Assembly (NCBI RefSeq): GCF_008107635.1
Contig: NZ_SDGZ01000026.1
Coordinates: forward strand, 17,721 to 69,652
DNA from: Weissella muntiaci
Lineage (GTDB): Bacteria > Bacillota > Bacilli > Lactobacillales > Lactobacillaceae
Length of the DNA: 51,932 nucleotides
Direction: 5' to 3'
The notes below the pieces were generated by a model. That model was not told the DNA's origin. It saw only the letters and a program-made list of their open reading frames with translations, and did no database searches. Position numbers and translations under genes: made by a program. Of the stretch, positions 25,747 through 36,752 are shown in pieces (within the stretch, counting starts at the first letter, position 1; every line of letters begins with the position of its first letter).

Positions 25747-26013
25747 ATGGAATCACGCGAATTTAACATTGTAGCAGAAACAGGTATCCACGCTCGTCCA
25801 GCAACTTTGTTGGTACAAGCAGCTTCAAAGTTCTCATCAAACGTAACTTTGTCATACCAAGGTAAGGATGTAAACCTAAAGTCAATCATGGGTGTTATGT
25901 CACTTGGTGTTGGTCAAGGGGCCGATGTTAAGATTTCTGCAGAAGGTGATGATGAAGCAGCTGCCCTTGAGGCAATTGCTAACACTATGTCTGCCGAAGG
26001 TTTGACTGACTAA
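25747..26013 (+). CDS. ptsH: Phosphocarrier protein HPr
   Basis: 88 residues. Catalytic His15 lies in TGIHARPA, and the regulatory Ser46 in [12 protein letters not shown]. HPr carries phosphate from enzyme I to sugar permeases and, once phosphorylated on Ser46 by HPrK, becomes the CcpA co-repressor. AAAGGAG is the ribosome binding site. Codon use is strongly biased, as in the ribosomal genes. ptsI follows after 37 bases. Confidence 0.98.
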   Translation: MESREFNIVAETGIHARPATLLVQAASKFSSNVTLSYQGKDVNLKSIMGVMSLGVGQGADVKISAEGDDEAAALEAIANTMSAEGLTD

Positions 26014-26050
26014 TTTACCAAAAGACAATTTACTATTGAGGAAATAAACG

Positions 26051-27778
26051 ATGGCAAATGAAATTAAAGGAATTGCAGCGTCAAACGGCGTTGCGATTGC
26101 GAAAGCATATAAGCTCGTTGATCCTGATTTGTCTTTTGAGCAACGTACAATTGGGGACGTTGAAGCAGAAAAAGGCCGCCTACGTGCGGCCTTTGATGCA
26201 TCTAAGAAAGATTTAGAGCAGATCAGAGATAAAGCAACTGCAAGTATGGGTGAAGCAGAAGCGGAAGTTTTCACAGCACATATCATGGTTTTAGAGGATC
26301 CTGAATTATTAGGGGGAATCGAAGGTCAGATTGCTTCTGAACAAGTTAACGCGGAAGTTGCACTTAAGGCAACTACTGACATGTATATCGGTATGTTTGA
26401 AGGAATGGCTGATGACAATCCTTACATGGCAGAGCGTGCCGCTGATATTCGTGACGTAACCAAGCGGATTATGTCACATTTATTGGGCAAGCAGCTACCT
26501 AATCCAGCTTTGATCAATGAAGAAGTGATTATCGTCGCTAACGATATGACTCCTTCTGACACGGCCCAGTTGGATCGGCGCTTTGTTAAGGGATTTATTA
26601 CTAACATTGGTGGTCGGACGGCGCATGCCGCAATTATGGCACGTACTTTAGAGATTCCGGCAATTGTTGGTTCCGAAGTTGCAACTGAACAGATTGCGGA
26701 CGGACAGGCAATGATCTTGGACGGTCTTGACGGACTTGCAATCATTGAACCTTCAGATGAACAAATTAAGACCTACCGTGCAAAGGGTGATCGTTATTTG
26801 GAACAGAAGGTCGAATGGGCTAAGTTGAAGGACGAAAAGTCTGTTACAGCCGATGGTAAAGAGTTTGTAATTGGCGCTAACATTGGAACACCTAAGGATT
26901 TAGATGGTGTGACCGATAATGGCGGTGAGGGGATTGGTTTATATCGAACTGAATTCCTTTATATGGACTCGAAAGAATTGCCAACCGAGGAAGAGCAATT
27001 TAATGCTTATAAAGCGGTGCTTGAAGGTATGGATGGTAAGACGGTAACGGTTCGGACAATGGATATTGGTGGTGACAAGTATTTGCCATATCTACCATTA
27101 CCCAAGGAAGAGAATCCGTTCCTAGGCTATCGAGCTATTCGAATTTCTTTGGATCGTGATGATATCTTTAGGACACAATTACGAGCCTTATTGAGGGCAT
27201 CCGTTTATGGTGACCTATGGATTATGTTCCCAATGGTGGCAACATTACCTGAATTCCGAGCTGCTCGTGATATCTTCTATGAAGAAAAGGCTAAGCTACA
27301 AGCGCAAGGGACTGCAATTGCAGATGGCATCAAGTTGGGAATTATGATTGAAGTGCCTGCCGCAGCGGTTCTGGCTGATAAGTTTGCTCAGGAAGTTGAC
27401 TTCTTCTCGATCGGAACAAATGATTTGATTGGTTATTCAATGGCTGCCGACCGTGGTAACGATAAAATCTCTTATCTATATCAACCATACAATCCATCGA
27501 TTCTACGGTTAATTAAGAACGTGATTGATTCGGCTCATAAGTATGGCAAGTTTGCAGCGATGTGTGGTGAAATGGCTGGCGATCCAATTGCCTTACCAAT
27601 TCTAGTTGGTATGGGCTTGGACGAGTTTTCAATGTCTGCAACGTCGATGCTACAAGCTCGTTCGTTGATGAAGAAATTGAATACGACTGAAATGGCCACA
27701 TTAGCTGATCAAGCATTGGACGCGGAAACTAATGATGAAGTTAAAGCATTGGTTGAGCAGACAGTTCTTAATAAGTAA
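26051..27778 (+). CDS. ptsI: PTS enzyme I (phosphoenolpyruvate-protein phosphotransferase)
   Basis: 575 residues, full length. The HPr-binding N-terminal part is followed by the phospho-His domain with His192 in [12 protein letters not shown], then the PEP-binding TIM barrel with [38 protein letters not shown] and the catalytic Cys in [10 protein letters not shown]. It takes phosphate from PEP and passes it to HPr His15. Co-transcribed with ptsH; a terminator follows. Confidence 0.98.
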   Translation: MANEIKGIAASNGVAIAKAYKLVDPDLSFEQRTIGDVEAEKGRLRAAFDASKKDLEQIRDKATASMGEAEAEVFTAHIMVLEDPELLGGIEGQIASEQVNAEVALKATTDMYIGMFEGMADDNPYMAERAADIRDVTKRIMSHLLGKQLPNPALINEEVIIVANDMTPSDTAQLDRRFVKGFITNIGGRTAHAAIMARTLEIPAIVGSEVATEQIADGQAMILDGLDGLAIIEPSDEQIKTYRAKGDRYLEQKVEWAKLKDEKSVTADGKEFVIGANIGTPKDLDGVTDNGGEGIGLYRTEFLYMDSKELPTEEEQFNAYKAVLEGMDGKTVTVRTMDIGGDKYLPYLPLPKEENPFLGYRAIRISLDRDDIFRTQLRALLRASVYGDLWIMFPMVATLPEFRAARDIFYEEKAKLQAQGTAIADGIKLGIMIEVPAAAVLADKFAQEVDFFSIGTNDLIGYSMAADRGNDKISYLYQPYNPSILRLIKNVIDSAHKYGKFAAMCGEMAGDPIALPILVGMGLDEFSMSATSMLQARSLMKKLNTTEMATLADQALDAETNDEVKALVEQTVLNK

Positions 27779-27806
27779 TTTGACTTGGAATTAAATTTAA
27801 CTGTAA

Positions 27807-27839
27807 AAACACTGTCCAATTTTTTGGAGAGTGTTTTTT
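27807..27839 (+). terminator. ptsHI terminator
   Basis: AAACACTGTCC / GGAGAGTGTTT stem with one mismatch, then a T tract. Confidence 0.88.
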
Positions 27840-27893
27840 ATTAGTCATACCAACTGATAGCACACTACCTAGAAAGAATTAAAGTGTGGGAGC

Positions 27894-27923
27894 TTGTGGT
27901 TACCGACTGGAATAATTTATACT
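27894..27923 (+). promoter_or_regulatory. Probable tpiA promoter
   Basis: TTGTGG (27894-27899), 18 bases, TATACT (27918-27923). Confidence 0.55.
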
Positions 27924-27999
27924 AATGTTAGAGCAGAATCTTGTTCGGATAATGATAAAGAATACTTACGCTTATTTAAAAGTGGGAGGCAGGTTGATA

Positions 28000-28776
28000 A
28001 TGCGACGACCGATTGTAATTGCGAATTGGAAGATGAATAAATTACCCGGTGAAGTTACATCATACATTAAGGATGTTGCGGGTCAATTGGATAAATTTCC
28101 GAATGTAGATACGGTGTTAGCGGGCCAAGATGTATTATTGACATCAATGGTGACTGCTGCTGAGGGAACATCGATTAAAATTGGTGCTGAAAACGTCTAT
28201 TGGGAAGACCGGGGAGCATACACTGGTGAAACCAGTCCCGCAGCTTTAGCTAATTTAGGTGTCAGTTATGTTATTATTGGACATTCTGAACGGCGAAATT
28301 ATTTCCGTGAAACGGACGAAATGGTTAATTTGAAGGTCCTAGCAACATTACGGAATGGATTGGCACCAATCATTGCGATCGATGAGAATATCCAGCTAGT
28401 TTCGTCTGATGACCATATGCACTGGGTTGTAAATCAATTAATTGAGTCGTTAAAGGGGATTGACGAAACGACGGCCGCCCAATTGATGCTGGCCTATGAA
28501 CCAACGCAAGCAATTGGTTCTGGACAAGCGATGAATGCTGAGAATGTTCAAAAAAGTTTGCATATTATGCGAGCAACGTTAGCTGACATGTACGGAGCTG
28601 AAGTTGCCGCCCAAATTAGAATTTTGTATGGTGGATCTGTTCGGCCAAATAACGCATTTGCATTATTAAGTCAGCCAGATGTCGATGGAGTTCTGGTAGG
28701 GGACGCTGCTTTGGATGCGGCAACTTTCGTTGAATTAGTTCAGCTTGCCGAACAAGCAAAGCGGATTGATGAATAA
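28000..28776 (+). CDS. tpiA: Triose-phosphate isomerase, divergent
   Basis: 258 residues from ATG 28000, with GGGAGG upstream. Catalytic residues stand at the usual places: Lys11 (NWKMNK), His95 (GHSERR), Glu167 (AYEP), plus Glu97 and the phosphate loop YGGSVRP. Two otherwise near-invariant sites differ. The CVGE segment reads AIDE, so Cys126 is Ala and Gly128 is Asp; the loop-6 hinge PVW reads PTQ, so Trp170 is Gln. Function as dihydroxyacetone phosphate / glyceraldehyde-3-phosphate isomerase is still likely. In a heterofermenter this enzyme is off the main sugar route and feeds glycerol-phosphate supply, which could relax constraint. eno follows after 94 bases with its own promoter. Confidence 0.92.
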   Translation: MRRPIVIANWKMNKLPGEVTSYIKDVAGQLDKFPNVDTVLAGQDVLLTSMVTAAEGTSIKIGAENVYWEDRGAYTGETSPAALANLGVSYVIIGHSERRNYFRETDEMVNLKVLATLRNGLAPIIAIDENIQLVSSDDHMHWVVNQLIESLKGIDETTAAQLMLAYEPTQAIGSGQAMNAENVQKSLHIMRATLADMYGAEVAAQIRILYGGSVRPNNAFALLSQPDVDGVLVGDAALDAATFVELVQLAEQAKRIDE

Positions 28777-28792
28777 AATACAAGTGCAGTGC

Positions 28793-28820
28793 TTCGCAAA
28801 CAAATGAAATATGTTATAAT
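28793..28820 (+). promoter_or_regulatory. eno promoter
   Basis: TTCGCA (28793-28798), 16 bases, TATAAT (28815-28820). Confidence 0.6.
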
Positions 28821-28858
28821 TCTTCAAAGGGAAGTACCCAAAATTTATAGTCACGTAA

Positions 28859-30226
<1,368 letters not shown>

Positions 30227-30240
30227 TTAACAATAAAAAT

Positions 30241-30273
30241 AGCTGATTTTAATCTTAAAATCAGCTGTTTTTT
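30241..30273 (+). terminator. eno terminator
   Basis: Perfect 10-base stem AGCTGATTTT / AAAATCAGCT plus a T tract. Confidence 0.93.
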
Positions 30274-30309
30274 ATTTTGCCAAGAAATGCTCAGTAGCAT
30301 GATGAAAAT

Positions 30310-30338
30310 TTGAAATGCCTAATTGACTATGCTAAAAT
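30310..30338 (+). promoter_or_regulatory. secG promoter
   Basis: TTGAAA (30310-30315), exactly 17 bases, TAAAAT (30333-30338). Confidence 0.65.
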
Positions 30339-30374
30339 GTTATAGTACTTGTGTAAGAGGAAAGGAGGAGCCCC

Positions 30375-30611
30375 ATGTATAATATTTTGTTAACAGCGAT
30401 GATCGTTGTCGGTGTCTTGATTATTATTGCCGTTTTGATGCAACCTTCAAAACAACAAGATGCGCTGTCTGCATTGTCAGGTGGTGGTGGGGATCTATTC
30501 GCCACACAAAAGTCTCGTGGATTTGAAGCAGTTATGCAACGGATTACTGCAATCTTGGGAGCCGTATGGTTTATCTTAGGTCTAGCCTTAGTTTACGTCG
30601 GTTCACATTAA
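30375..30611 (+). CDS. secG: Preprotein translocase subunit SecG
   Basis: 78 residues with two membrane helices (~3-20 and ~52-74) joined by the conserved loop QPSKQQDALSALSGGGGDLF. SecG joins SecYE in the membrane and eases insertion of secreted chains. AAAGGAGG is a strong ribosome binding site. secG-rnr-smpB is a conserved order in Firmicutes, although a hairpin terminator separates secG from rnr here. Confidence 0.95.
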   Translation: MYNILLTAMIVVGVLIIIAVLMQPSKQQDALSALSGGGGDLFATQKSRGFEAVMQRITAILGAVWFILGLALVYVGSH

Positions 30612-30630
30612 TAAATTGATCATTTATAGT

Positions 30631-30665
30631 GCCCTCTCGTGACCCAGTGTACGAGGGGGCTTTTT
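30631..30665 (+). terminator. Terminator between secG and rnr
   Basis: GCCCTCTCGT (30631-30640) / ACGAGGGGGC (30651-30660), one mismatch, then TTTTT. It ends 12 bases before rnr, so some read-through is needed unless rnr has a promoter I cannot see. Confidence 0.85.
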
Positions 30666-30676
30666 AGAAAAAAGAA

Positions 30677-33046
30677 ATGGAAGTACTAATGGAAGTAAAT
30701 GTATTACAAGACCAATTATTTGGTTTTCTAAAGGCTAACTCCACACAAGCTTTCTCAGCGCAAACATTGACGGAAGGTCTTCGATTAGATGACAGTCAAG
30801 CGTTCACAAAGGTTGTTCAGGCGTTAGCTGCACTCGAACGTGCACGAAAGGTATGGGTTACTCCTGCCGGTGATTTTCAATACAACGCGGATAGCGAAGG
30901 GATTATTGGAATCTTTAAGTCTAACGATAAAGGCTTTGGTTTCGTGCATTATGATGAAAATGAAGAAGATGTCTTCATTAACCCAGATAACACAATGCTC
31001 GCCCAACAAGGGGATGAAGTACGGGTAAAGTTATTGACAAAGGGTGATAGCACTAATAGTCGGGGTCCTGAAGGCCGGGTGCTTGAAGTAATCACTCGGA
31101 ACTTCACTCAATTGGTGGGTGAGTTTAAACTGGGTTCTGAATATACCGGCTACATTGGTGAGGTTCGTCTGACTGACAAGAAATTGGCATCCTTTCAGTT
31201 GTTGATTAAGGATGGTGGTTTGAAGCCGACCGATGGTGAAATCGTTGTGGTGTCAGTTGCTGATTATCCAAGCCCAGCTGCCCCTAAGCGTTTTACAGGA
31301 GTTGTTACAGAAACAATCGGTTATAAAGATGAGCCAGGGGTTGATATTCTTCAAATTGTTTATCAACATGATGTACCGCATGTCTTTCCAGCAGATGTCT
31401 TAGAGCAAGCCGAAAAGATTCCGGCAGAAGTACAGGATGCCGAACGTGTAGGCCGTGAGGATATTACGGAACAGCCATTGGTAACAATTGATTCGATTGA
31501 GTCGAAGGATTTGGATGATGCTGTTGTTGTATGGCGCTTGCCAAATGGTAATTTCCATTTGGGAGTCCATATTGCAGATGTGTCACATTATGTTGTCGAG
31601 GGAACACCGTTGGATCGTGAAGCTTACACACGCGGTACGTCAGTTTACCTTACAGATCGCGTAATTCCAATGTTGCCTAGAAATATTTCAAACGGAATTG
31701 CTTCACTAAATCCAGGAGTTGATCGCTTGGCGATGTCAGCCGAACTGGAGTTCACGCCAGCGGGTGTGTTGGTTAATCATCGTTTGCACACTTCAGTGAT
31801 GCGGTCACATGCTCGGATGACTTATAAGGCCGTCAATGCAATTTTGGCCGGTGAAGAAGAGGCGCGCGAAGAGTACCGTGATCTTGTACCAATGTTTGAA
31901 GACATGGCTGTGTTGCATGAAGCATTGGCTAATCAACGAACTAAGCGTGGAGCAATCGAATTTGACGCGCCAGAAGCAAAGATCATCGTCGATGAGCAAG
32001 GTAAGCCGACCGACATTCAGTTGCGTGAGCGTGGGCTATCCGAGCGAATTATTGAGTCATTTATGTTGGCGGCTAATGAAGCGGTTGCCATGCACTTTGA
32101 TCATGCTAAAGTTCCATTCTTATATCGAATTCATGAATCACCAGATTTGGATCGTGTAACTAAGTTCTTTGAGTTTGTGAAGGCCTTAGGGGCACCAGTG
32201 CATGCCGATCCGAATAAGATTCAGTCAAGCGACTTGCAAGCTATTCATAATCATTTTGTAGGTCATCCCGAGGAACAAATGGTTTCAACGATGATGCTCC
32301 GAACGATGAAGCAGGCTAAGTATTCTGATCAACCGTTGGGACACTTTGGAATTGGAGCTGAGTACTACACTCACTTTACTTCGCCAATTCGACGTTATCC
32401 GGATTTGACGGTACACCGTTTGATCAAATGGTACGAACAAGCTGGTTTGGACGAGGCAGCTCAAGCCAAATATCGTGATAAGTTGGCTGAGATTGGTGCT
32501 GACACTTCTACACGAGAGCGACGCGCAATTGACACTGAGCGAGATACTGATGCAATGAAGAAGGCCGAATTCATGATGGACCGAGTTGGTGATGAATTTG
32601 ATGCAGTTGTTAATGGTGTCTTGAAGTTCGGGATGTTCGTCTCGCTTGAGAATACAGTTGAAGGTTTGATTCACAATTCAAATTTGACTGATGATAACTA
32701 TTATTTTGATGAGGGACATTTGGCATTGATCGGTCGACGTTCACATCATATCTATCAGATTGGTCAGAAGGTTCGAGTTCGACTGATTCGAGTTGATAAA
32801 GAACAATCATCACTTGATTTTGTATTGGTTGATCCAGAAGCAGCACCGATTACTGATATTAAAGTACCTGAGGAGCGTCGCCGTGGTAACTTTGGCGGGC
32901 GCAATCGGAATGAGCGTCGTCGAAATGACAAAGATGGTGCAAAGTCGGATAAGGTCCACAATGGTGGTAAGAACATGGGAACTTGGCAAGATCGTAAGCC
33001 GAGCGATCCACGTGCCGATGCTAATCGCAAAGGGCGTCACCGTTAA
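30677..33046 (+). CDS. rnr: Ribonuclease R (RNB-family 3'-5' exoribonuclease)
   Basis: Up to 789 residues from ATG 30677; ATG 30689 (four codons later, with GGAAG just before it) may be the real start because 30677 lacks a clear ribosome binding site. Order: N-terminal helical region, cold-shock domains ([14 protein letters not shown]), RNB catalytic core ([17 protein letters not shown] with the metal-binding Asp residues, [25 protein letters not shown]), a C-terminal S1 domain (~640-725), then a basic Arg/Gly/Asn-rich tail. RNase R degrades structured RNA and works with SmpB/tmRNA on faulty messages; smpB follows 14 bases later. Confidence 0.95.
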   Translation: MEVLMEVNVLQDQLFGFLKANSTQAFSAQTLTEGLRLDDSQAFTKVVQALAALERARKVWVTPAGDFQYNADSEGIIGIFKSNDKGFGFVHYDENEEDVFINPDNTMLAQQGDEVRVKLLTKGDSTNSRGPEGRVLEVITRNFTQLVGEFKLGSEYTGYIGEVRLTDKKLASFQLLIKDGGLKPTDGEIVVVSVADYPSPAAPKRFTGVVTETIGYKDEPGVDILQIVYQHDVPHVFPADVLEQAEKIPAEVQDAERVGREDITEQPLVTIDSIESKDLDDAVVVWRLPNGNFHLGVHIADVSHYVVEGTPLDREAYTRGTSVYLTDRVIPMLPRNISNGIASLNPGVDRLAMSAELEFTPAGVLVNHRLHTSVMRSHARMTYKAVNAILAGEEEAREEYRDLVPMFEDMAVLHEALANQRTKRGAIEFDAPEAKIIVDEQGKPTDIQLRERGLSERIIESFMLAANEAVAMHFDHAKVPFLYRIHESPDLDRVTKFFEFVKALGAPVHADPNKIQSSDLQAIHNHFVGHPEEQMVSTMMLRTMKQAKYSDQPLGHFGIGAEYYTHFTSPIRRYPDLTVHRLIKWYEQAGLDEAAQAKYRDKLAEIGADTSTRERRAIDTERDTDAMKKAEFMMDRVGDEFDAVVNGVLKFGMFVSLENTVEGLIHNSNLTDDNYYFDEGHLALIGRRSHHIYQIGQKVRVRLIRVDKEQSSLDFVLVDPEAAPITDIKVPEERRRGNFGGRNRNERRRNDKDGAKSDKVHNGGKNMGTWQDRKPSDPRADANRKGRHR

Positions 33047-33060
33047 AACGGAGGGCAAAT

Positions 33061-33537
33061 ATGGCGAAGAAAAAGAAGAAGCAAGATCAAAACTATCTGG
33101 CGACGAATAATAAAGCGCGCTATAATTATGCGATTGCGGAGACTTTTGAAGCTGGTATGGAGTTAACGGGAACCGAGATTAAGTCGGTCAGGGCTAGTCA
33201 AATCAACATCGCGGATGGCTTCGTGCAAGTCCGCAATGGTCAGGCTTGGCTTGATAATGTGCATATTAGTCCTTTTGCACAAGGAAACCAATTCAATCAC
33301 GATCCATTACGCTCGCGTCGCTTATTACTTCATAAAACTGAGATTAAAAAATTAGCGGAACTTTCTGCACAACAAGGAAAAACAATTGTGCCATTGAAGG
33401 TTTATCTAAAGCGAGGCTTTGCCAAAATTCTGATTGGTATTGGAAGTGGAAAGCATACTTATGATAAGCGTGAAACAATCAAGCGCCGTGATCAGGAACG
33501 TGATTTACGTCGGGTTGTTAAAAATAATAATCGTTGA
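33061..33537 (+). CDS. smpB: SsrA-binding protein SmpB
   Basis: 158 residues. Typical segments are [56 protein letters not shown] and the basic tail [19 protein letters not shown]. SmpB brings tmRNA to stalled ribosomes. ACGGAGGGC precedes the ATG. No ssrA gene is found in the 225 bases that follow. A mainly AT-rich inverted repeat, TAGATTAT/ATAATCTA, lies just after the stop. Confidence 0.97.
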   Translation: MAKKKKKQDQNYLATNNKARYNYAIAETFEAGMELTGTEIKSVRASQINIADGFVQVRNGQAWLDNVHISPFAQGNQFNHDPLRSRRLLLHKTEIKKLAELSAQQGKTIVPLKVYLKRGFAKILIGIGSGKHTYDKRETIKRRDQERDLRRVVKNNNR

Positions 33538-33647
33538 CTAGATTATGGCCTTAGAATAATAATCTAATTTTATGGAATGCGTTTTGCAAGGCATCTACAA
33601 GTGCCAATTAGACAATATTAATAGAATCGCTTATTTTACAACTTCAA

Positions 33648-33678
33648 ACAATGTCAGAAAACCTGACATTGTTTTTTT
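33648..33678 (+). terminator. rnr-smpB terminator
   Basis: Perfect 11-base stem AACAATGTCAG / CTGACATTGTT and a T tract. Confidence 0.9.
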
Positions 33679-33679
33679 A

Positions 33680-33728
33680 TTGAAATGGCCCGTGCGTTAT
33701 TATAAAAAACATAGAGTGTTCAGTGAAC
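33680..33728 (+). promoter_or_regulatory. Promoter region of the glutamine-type transporter with an 11-base palindrome
   Basis: TTGAAA (33680-33685) with TATAAA (33701-33706) at 15 bases, or a TAAAAA -10 at 17 bases, is the likely promoter. GTTCAGTGAAC (33718-33728) is a palindrome close to the expected start of transcription and could be an operator. Confidence 0.4.
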
Positions 33729-33762
33729 GTATAACTTATTAAATATTTTGAGGAGGAGCGTT

Positions 33763-35217
33763 ATGCGTAAGTGGCTTTTTGGGTTTGTGATCGCAATCGC
33801 GACGATTATTACAGTTGGAGTGGGTGGCAGTCAGTCGGCAGAGGCGGCCAATCGTCCGCATTATACAATTACGACCGACACAACTTATCCGCCTTTTGAG
33901 TTTCAAACTGAAAGTGGTGAATTCAAAGGGATTGATATGGATCTGTTGAAGGCGATATCTAAGCGTGAGAATTTCACCTATACATTGAAGCCAATGAGCT
34001 TTAATTCAGGGGTTCAGTCAGTGCAGGCTGGACAAGCGGATGCAATCATTGCTGGAATGTCAATCACTGACGAACGACGCCAATCATTTGATTTCTCAGA
34101 CCCTTATTACAAGTCAGGAATCGTAATTGCGACAAGTGATAAGAATAAGAAAATCAATTCTTTGGATGATTTAAAGGGCCAGAAAGTTGCTGTTAAAACA
34201 GGAACTGCCGGTGCGGACTATGCTCAATCGCTAGCATCGAAGTATAACTTGCAGATTGTATCATTTAATGATTCAAATACCATGTACGCTGACGTCATGG
34301 TTGGTAATGAGGTAGCGGCCTTTGAGGATCAGCCAGTCATGGCTTACGCAATTGCTCAAGGGACGAAAATGCGAATTATCACTGATCCCGCAAACGGTGG
34401 TAGTTATGGTTTCGCTGTTAAAAAGGGATCTAATGCAGAGTTGCTAAGTAAATTTAATAAAGGTTATGCAAGTCTTGTAGCAGACGGAACGTATGATAAA
34501 ATTGTGCAGAGCTACCTAGGTAAAAATGCGTACAATTATAAGAAAAATGCCGCAAGCAGTGCTGATAATAATTCATATTGGGCAATCTTGAAGCAAAACA
34601 AGGATGCATTGCTAAGTGGATTATGGGCAACCATCCAATTGACGGTTGTAGGAATTGTTTTGGCATCAGTCTATGGAATGATTTTGGCGATTTTGGGAGT
34701 TTCACCATTCCGTTTCCTAAGAGCGATTTCAACGACCTTGATCTATGTTTTCCGTGGAATGCCAATGTTGGTACTAGCGTTCTTCATTTATATTGGATTG
34801 CCAAACTTGACTGGTGTTAAGATTCCAGCATTTACAGCTGGTGTAATTACGTTGATCTTAAATGAAGGAGCGTATATTGGTTCCTTCGTTAAGGGCGGAT
34901 TCCTATCGGTTGATGCTGGACAGATGGAGGCAGCGCGTTCATTGGGAATGCCTTACGGACGTGCGATGCGGAAGGTTATTATGCCACAAGGAATTAAATT
35001 GACCGTGCCATCTTTCATTAATCAGTTTATTATTACTTTGAAGGATACTTCGATTTTGTCGGTAATTGGGCTGGTCGAATTGACACAGACGGGTACGTTG
35101 ATCATTGCACGAAATCTACAAGGGTTTAAGGTTTGGTTGATGATTGCCGGTATGTACTTAATTGTAATTACCCTTTTGACTTGGGTTTCAAATTTTGTAG
35201 AAAAGAGGATTAAGTAA
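33763..35217 (+). CDS. glnP: Polar amino acid ABC importer: substrate-binding domain fused to permease
   Basis: 484 residues from ATG 33763, with AGGAGGAG upstream. A cleavable-type signal (~1-26, ending SAEAA) leads to one substrate-binding domain (~30-250: [31 protein letters not shown], then VKTGTAG), a linker with a Ser/Asn stretch, and a six-helix permease (~270-484) whose EAA motif reads [20 protein letters not shown]. This is the GlnP architecture of lactic acid bacteria, with the receptor tethered to the pore. Substrate is probably glutamine, glutamate or another polar amino acid; specificity cannot be fixed by eye. Its stop overlaps the glnQ start by one base. Confidence 0.93.
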   Translation: MRKWLFGFVIAIATIITVGVGGSQSAEAANRPHYTITTDTTYPPFEFQTESGEFKGIDMDLLKAISKRENFTYTLKPMSFNSGVQSVQAGQADAIIAGMSITDERRQSFDFSDPYYKSGIVIATSDKNKKINSLDDLKGQKVAVKTGTAGADYAQSLASKYNLQIVSFNDSNTMYADVMVGNEVAAFEDQPVMAYAIAQGTKMRIITDPANGGSYGFAVKKGSNAELLSKFNKGYASLVADGTYDKIVQSYLGKNAYNYKKNAASSADNNSYWAILKQNKDALLSGLWATIQLTVVGIVLASVYGMILAILGVSPFRFLRAISTTLIYVFRGMPMLVLAFFIYIGLPNLTGVKIPAFTAGVITLILNEGAYIGSFVKGGFLSVDAGQMEAARSLGMPYGRAMRKVIMPQGIKLTVPSFINQFIITLKDTSILSVIGLVELTQTGTLIIARNLQGFKVWLMIAGMYLIVITLLTWVSNFVEKRIK

Positions 35218-35954
35218 TGACTGCAATTGTTGAAGTAAATAATGTTCACAAGAGTTTTGGTCAAAACGAAGTTCTAAAAGGAATTGACCTACATGTTGAG
35301 GAAGGTGAGTTGGTTGTAATGATTGGTCCATCTGGATCAGGAAAGTCAACCTTCTTACGGACTCTTAATCAACTTGAGACAATCGATGAGGGGCAAATTG
35401 TAATCGCAGGTTGGGATCTAAGTGATACCAAAACTAACATCAATAAGACCCGCGAGAATATTGGAATGGTCTTTCAACATTTTAATCTTTTTCCACATTT
35501 GACGGTTTTGGAAAATATGATGTTGGCCCCAGTTGAACTCGGTAAGGCCGACAAGGCAACCGCAAAAGAAAATGCTTATAAGCTATTGGATCGAGTTGGA
35601 TTACGCGATAAAGCAGATGCTAGACCAGCAACGTTGTCTGGTGGTCAGAAGCAACGTGTAGCAATTGCTCGCGCGCTACAGATGAACCCGAAAATTATGC
35701 TTTTCGACGAACCAACATCAGCGTTAGATCCAGAAATGGTTGGTGATGTTTTGGATGTTATGAAGCAGCTTTCAAATGAGGGGATGACCATGATTGTGGT
35801 AACTCATGAAATGGGCTTTGCTCGTCAAGTTGCCGACCGAGTTGTGTTCTTTGCTGATGGGTATATTCGTGAGGCCGGTGAGCCAAATGAATTGTTCGCG
35901 CATCCCAAGGATCCACGATTGCAAGATTTCTTGAACAAAGTTTTGCATGCATAA
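35217..35954 (+). CDS. glnQ: Polar amino acid ABC importer, ATP-binding subunit
   Basis: 245 residues, normal size. Walker [11 protein letters not shown]-loop [13 protein letters not shown], signature [15 protein letters not shown], Walker [21 protein letters not shown] and H-loop VTHEMGFAR are all intact. It drives the fused receptor-permease encoded directly upstream (TAATGA overlap). A bidirectional terminator follows. Confidence 0.95.
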   Translation: MTAIVEVNNVHKSFGQNEVLKGIDLHVEEGELVVMIGPSGSGKSTFLRTLNQLETIDEGQIVIAGWDLSDTKTNINKTRENIGMVFQHFNLFPHLTVLENMMLAPVELGKADKATAKENAYKLLDRVGLRDKADARPATLSGGQKQRVAIARALQMNPKIMLFDEPTSALDPEMVGDVLDVMKQLSNEGMTMIVVTHEMGFARQVADRVVFFADGYIREAGEPNELFAHPKDPRLQDFLNKVLHA

Positions 35955-35995
35955 TAAAAAGCAATCAATCAGTAAAAGCTGGTTGATTGCTTTTT
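35955..35995. terminator. Bidirectional terminator between glnQ and the LURP-one-like gene
   Basis: AAAAAGCAATCAATCAG pairs with CTGGTTGATTGCTTTTT with one mismatch; usable on both strands. Confidence 0.9.
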
Positions 35996-36524
35996 ATTTA
36001 TACATATTTAATTTGGTGGCATAGCGGCCAGCGTTTAAGGCAGAACGAATGCTAGCAATCTTAGTGTTGTGGTCGTTACGCCAACGTATTAGAAAAGCGA
36101 CGGTTAAAATCAACGCTTGAGTATGGTGGTCATCGGTAATATTGACTGCTGATCGATAATTCTGATCCGGATAGGCCAGTGCAAGTTGGTGTTGAAGGTT
36201 ACGAATTTGAATGACACTCGAACGGGTATTAGTCCAAGTGAGCCAGTTGGCACCAGTTATATAGATAATGGCATCTGTATATAAGGAAAGCCCGAAAGAG
36301 CCAAAATGGTTATTGGCTTCGTGGATTTCAAAGCGTGGGAAAATTCCGAGGGAGGTCTGAACAATGGAGACGTATTCTTGTCCTTGCCGATCCATTAAGC
36401 GGAATTTAGCACCTAAAAATCCTGTTTGACCGACAATATGATATTCGAACTCGCCAAGCTGGTTAGTAACGATCATTGAGGAGCCAGGTCGGGCACCGAT
36501 TTGAGTTATATAAAATAGTTGCAT
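35994..36524 (-). CDS. LURP-one-related (YxjI-like) protein
   Basis: 176 residues. The pattern LFYITQIG, then FEYHIVGQTGFLGAKFRLMDRQGQEYVSI (described here in two overlapping stretches) and SLGIFPRFEIHE resembles the beta-strand repeats of LURP-one/tubby-like proteins such as YxjI of Bacillus, but similarity is judged by eye only. The C-terminal half turns to a helix with QALILTVAFLIRW, possibly membrane-associated. Function is unknown in bacteria; lipid binding has been proposed for the fold. It has CGAGG before the ATG on the minus strand and is divergent from pta. Confidence 0.6.
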   Translation of the reverse strand: MQLFYITQIGARPGSSMIVTNQLGEFEYHIVGQTGFLGAKFRLMDRQGQEYVSIVQTSLGIFPRFEIHEANNHFGSFGLSLYTDAIIYITGANWLTWTNTRSSVIQIRNLQHQLALAYPDQNYRSAVNITDDHHTQALILTVAFLIRWRNDHNTKIASIRSALNAGRYATKLNMYK

Positions 36525-36603
36525 AGGCCAAACCTCGTAAAAAGATTTAAATGCTTGTTTTTCTACTATTTTAGCATTTTTAGGGGTAATAGTAATTAGA
36601 TCG

Positions 36604-36633
36604 TTGATTTATAGTAGTGTTTCAATGTATAAT
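36604..36633 (+). promoter_or_regulatory. pta promoter
   Basis: TTGATT (36604-36609), 18 bases, TATAAT (36628-36633); leader of about 110 bases. Confidence 0.6.
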
Positions 36634-36634
36634 T

Positions 36635-36652
36635 AAGTGAATTTACTCACAT
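36635..36652 (+). promoter_or_regulatory. Rex-like operator at the pta transcription start
   Basis: AAGTGAATTTACTCACAT has the core GTGA-N6-TCAC of the Rex consensus TTGTGA-N6-TCACAA; only the outer bases deviate. It begins two bases after the -10 box, so a bound repressor would block initiation. Confidence 0.5.
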
Positions 36653-36752
36653 TTTTATAAAAAGTAAGTAACTGAATGATTGTAATTGAAATTGAATAGC
36701 CGTATTATTAAGGCGAATTAAACTTATGAGGAACAGATGGAGGTTTCGACAG

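Noticed and set aside
32285-33110. Overlapping frames at the 3' end of rnr
   Set aside because: Shadows of the Arg/Lys-rich coding sequence; rnr and smpB account for the region.
33539-33566. Inverted repeat TAGATTAT/ATAATCTA after smpB as terminator or attachment site
   Set aside because: AT-rich, without a T tract, and a good terminator follows at 33648; no mobile element is present.
33538-33762. Possible tmRNA gene next to smpB
   Set aside because: No tmRNA ends, tag frame or CCA terminus visible; only a terminator and promoter region.
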